This document shows positions 63,977 through 64,000 of a DNA stretch of 64,000 bases, piece after piece. Each line of letters begins with the position of its first letter. The first letter of the stretch is position 1. The stretch covers positions 1 to 64,000 of the forward strand of contig JAWUZG010000005.1 in assembly GCA_036785705.1 (NCBI GenBank), written 5' to 3'. The position numbers and the translations under genes were made by a program. The DNA comes from Acanthornis magna (Eukaryota > Chordata > Aves > Passeriformes > Acanthizidae). Below the pieces are notes generated by a model that worked only from the letters and a program-made list of their open reading frames with translations, was not told the origin of the DNA and did no database searches.

Positions 63977-64000
63977 AAGAGGTTCTCCTGCACAGGGCTG

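Larger units (their letters stand above)
1..64000 (+). repeat. Head-to-tail array of 4.6-kb gene-bearing units (14 copies in view)
   Basis: The same sequence returns every 4602-4606 bases in the same orientation across the whole window. Taking the CAATGGGCTG at position 1 as the phase, units start at 1, 4603, 9206, 13809, 18412, 23015, 27621, 32224, 36827, 41430, 46033, 50635, 55238 and 59840; the last is cut by the window edge just after its stop codon. Differences between units are isolated substitutions plus very few indels: one C in unit 1, one T and one G in unit 3, a CTG triplet in units 6 and 14, one T in unit 12, and one coding base in units 11-13. No unrelated DNA is inserted anywhere. 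The array therefore exceeds 64 kb. The biological transcription unit runs from about base 2134 of one unit to about base 215 of the next. Confidence 0.98.
59840..64000 (+). repeat. Array unit 14 (partial, cut by window edge)
   Basis: Front half as unit 13 (GAGCTGTGAA, GAGCCTTGGG, GTGCGGAAAA, ATTGGTGCAG), but the coding exon has no frameshift. The intronic CTG run has six repeats (62208-62225). Private: CTTGTGCTAGG (about 60669). The window ends 24 bases after the stop codon. Sub-elements: CR1 minus 60590-60819, CR1 plus 61680-61822, intron 62079-62377 (299 bp). Confidence 0.96.

Noticed and set aside
1..64000. Bacterial or phage features: operon, CRISPR array, integron
   Set aside because: The regular spacing is of 4.6-kb gene units, not short repeats with unique spacers. 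CR1 remnants, GT-AG splicing and AATAAA signals show vertebrate DNA.
1..64000. tRNA, rRNA or other structured RNA genes
   Set aside because: I saw no tRNA A/B boxes in a cloverleaf context and no rRNA segments in the reference unit; a tRNAscan/Rfam run on one unit would be decisive for the whole array.

Overview
The window is a single head-to-tail tandem array. A unit of about 4.6 kb is repeated 13 full times plus one partial copy (units 1-14), with no non-array DNA at either edge, so the array continues on both sides. Unit lengths are 4602, 4603 or 4606 bases and neighbouring copies differ by only a handful of substitutions and small indels. The DNA looks avian: each unit carries fragments matching the 3' end of the chicken-repeat-1 (CR1) LINE family. 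It also carries a gene for a protein related to inositol 1,4,5-trisphosphate receptor-interacting protein-like 1 (ITPRIPL1), with vertebrate-type splice signals. A songbird is a reasonable guess, but the sequence does not prove it.

Layout of a unit (positions for unit 1). 1-84: continuation of the 3' flank. 85-313: very AT-rich block with two AATAAA signals, probably the poly(A) region of the preceding copy. 314-380 and 470-538: an imperfect direct repeat. 751-980: CR1 3' fragment on the minus strand. 981-1305: GC-rich, CpG-containing DNA. 1306-1713: unclassified, possibly LTR-derived. 1714-1839: a 41-codon open frame. 1840-1982: two CR1 3'-end remnants on the plus strand. 2134-2238: compact promoter (CRE-like site, TATA-like box, short non-coding exon 1). 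2239-2540: a GT-AG intron with a CTG run. 2544-4139: an uninterrupted 531-codon coding exon. 4140-4602: 3' flank running into the next unit.

The protein has the ITPRIPL1 order of parts: N-terminal signal-like hydrophobic segment, coiled coil, one membrane segment, a long acidic tract, then a Mab-21 domain. Eleven copies (units 1-10 and 14) are open from start to stop. Units 11, 12 and 13 share one 1-base deletion in codon 166. It ends the first frame after 185 codons and leaves the Mab-21 part in a second, overlapping frame. Units 1-6 encode what looks like the same protein; units 7-14 carry scattered amino-acid changes.

Each unit has its own promoter, intron, coding exon and downstream poly(A) signals, so the array reads as a set of independent, co-oriented genes rather than an operon. 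Variants are shared between non-adjacent units (3 with 5, 8 with 10, 9 with 11), and the front half and coding half of units 11-14 have different histories. This points to continuing unequal crossover and gene conversion. All homology and motif statements are by eye.
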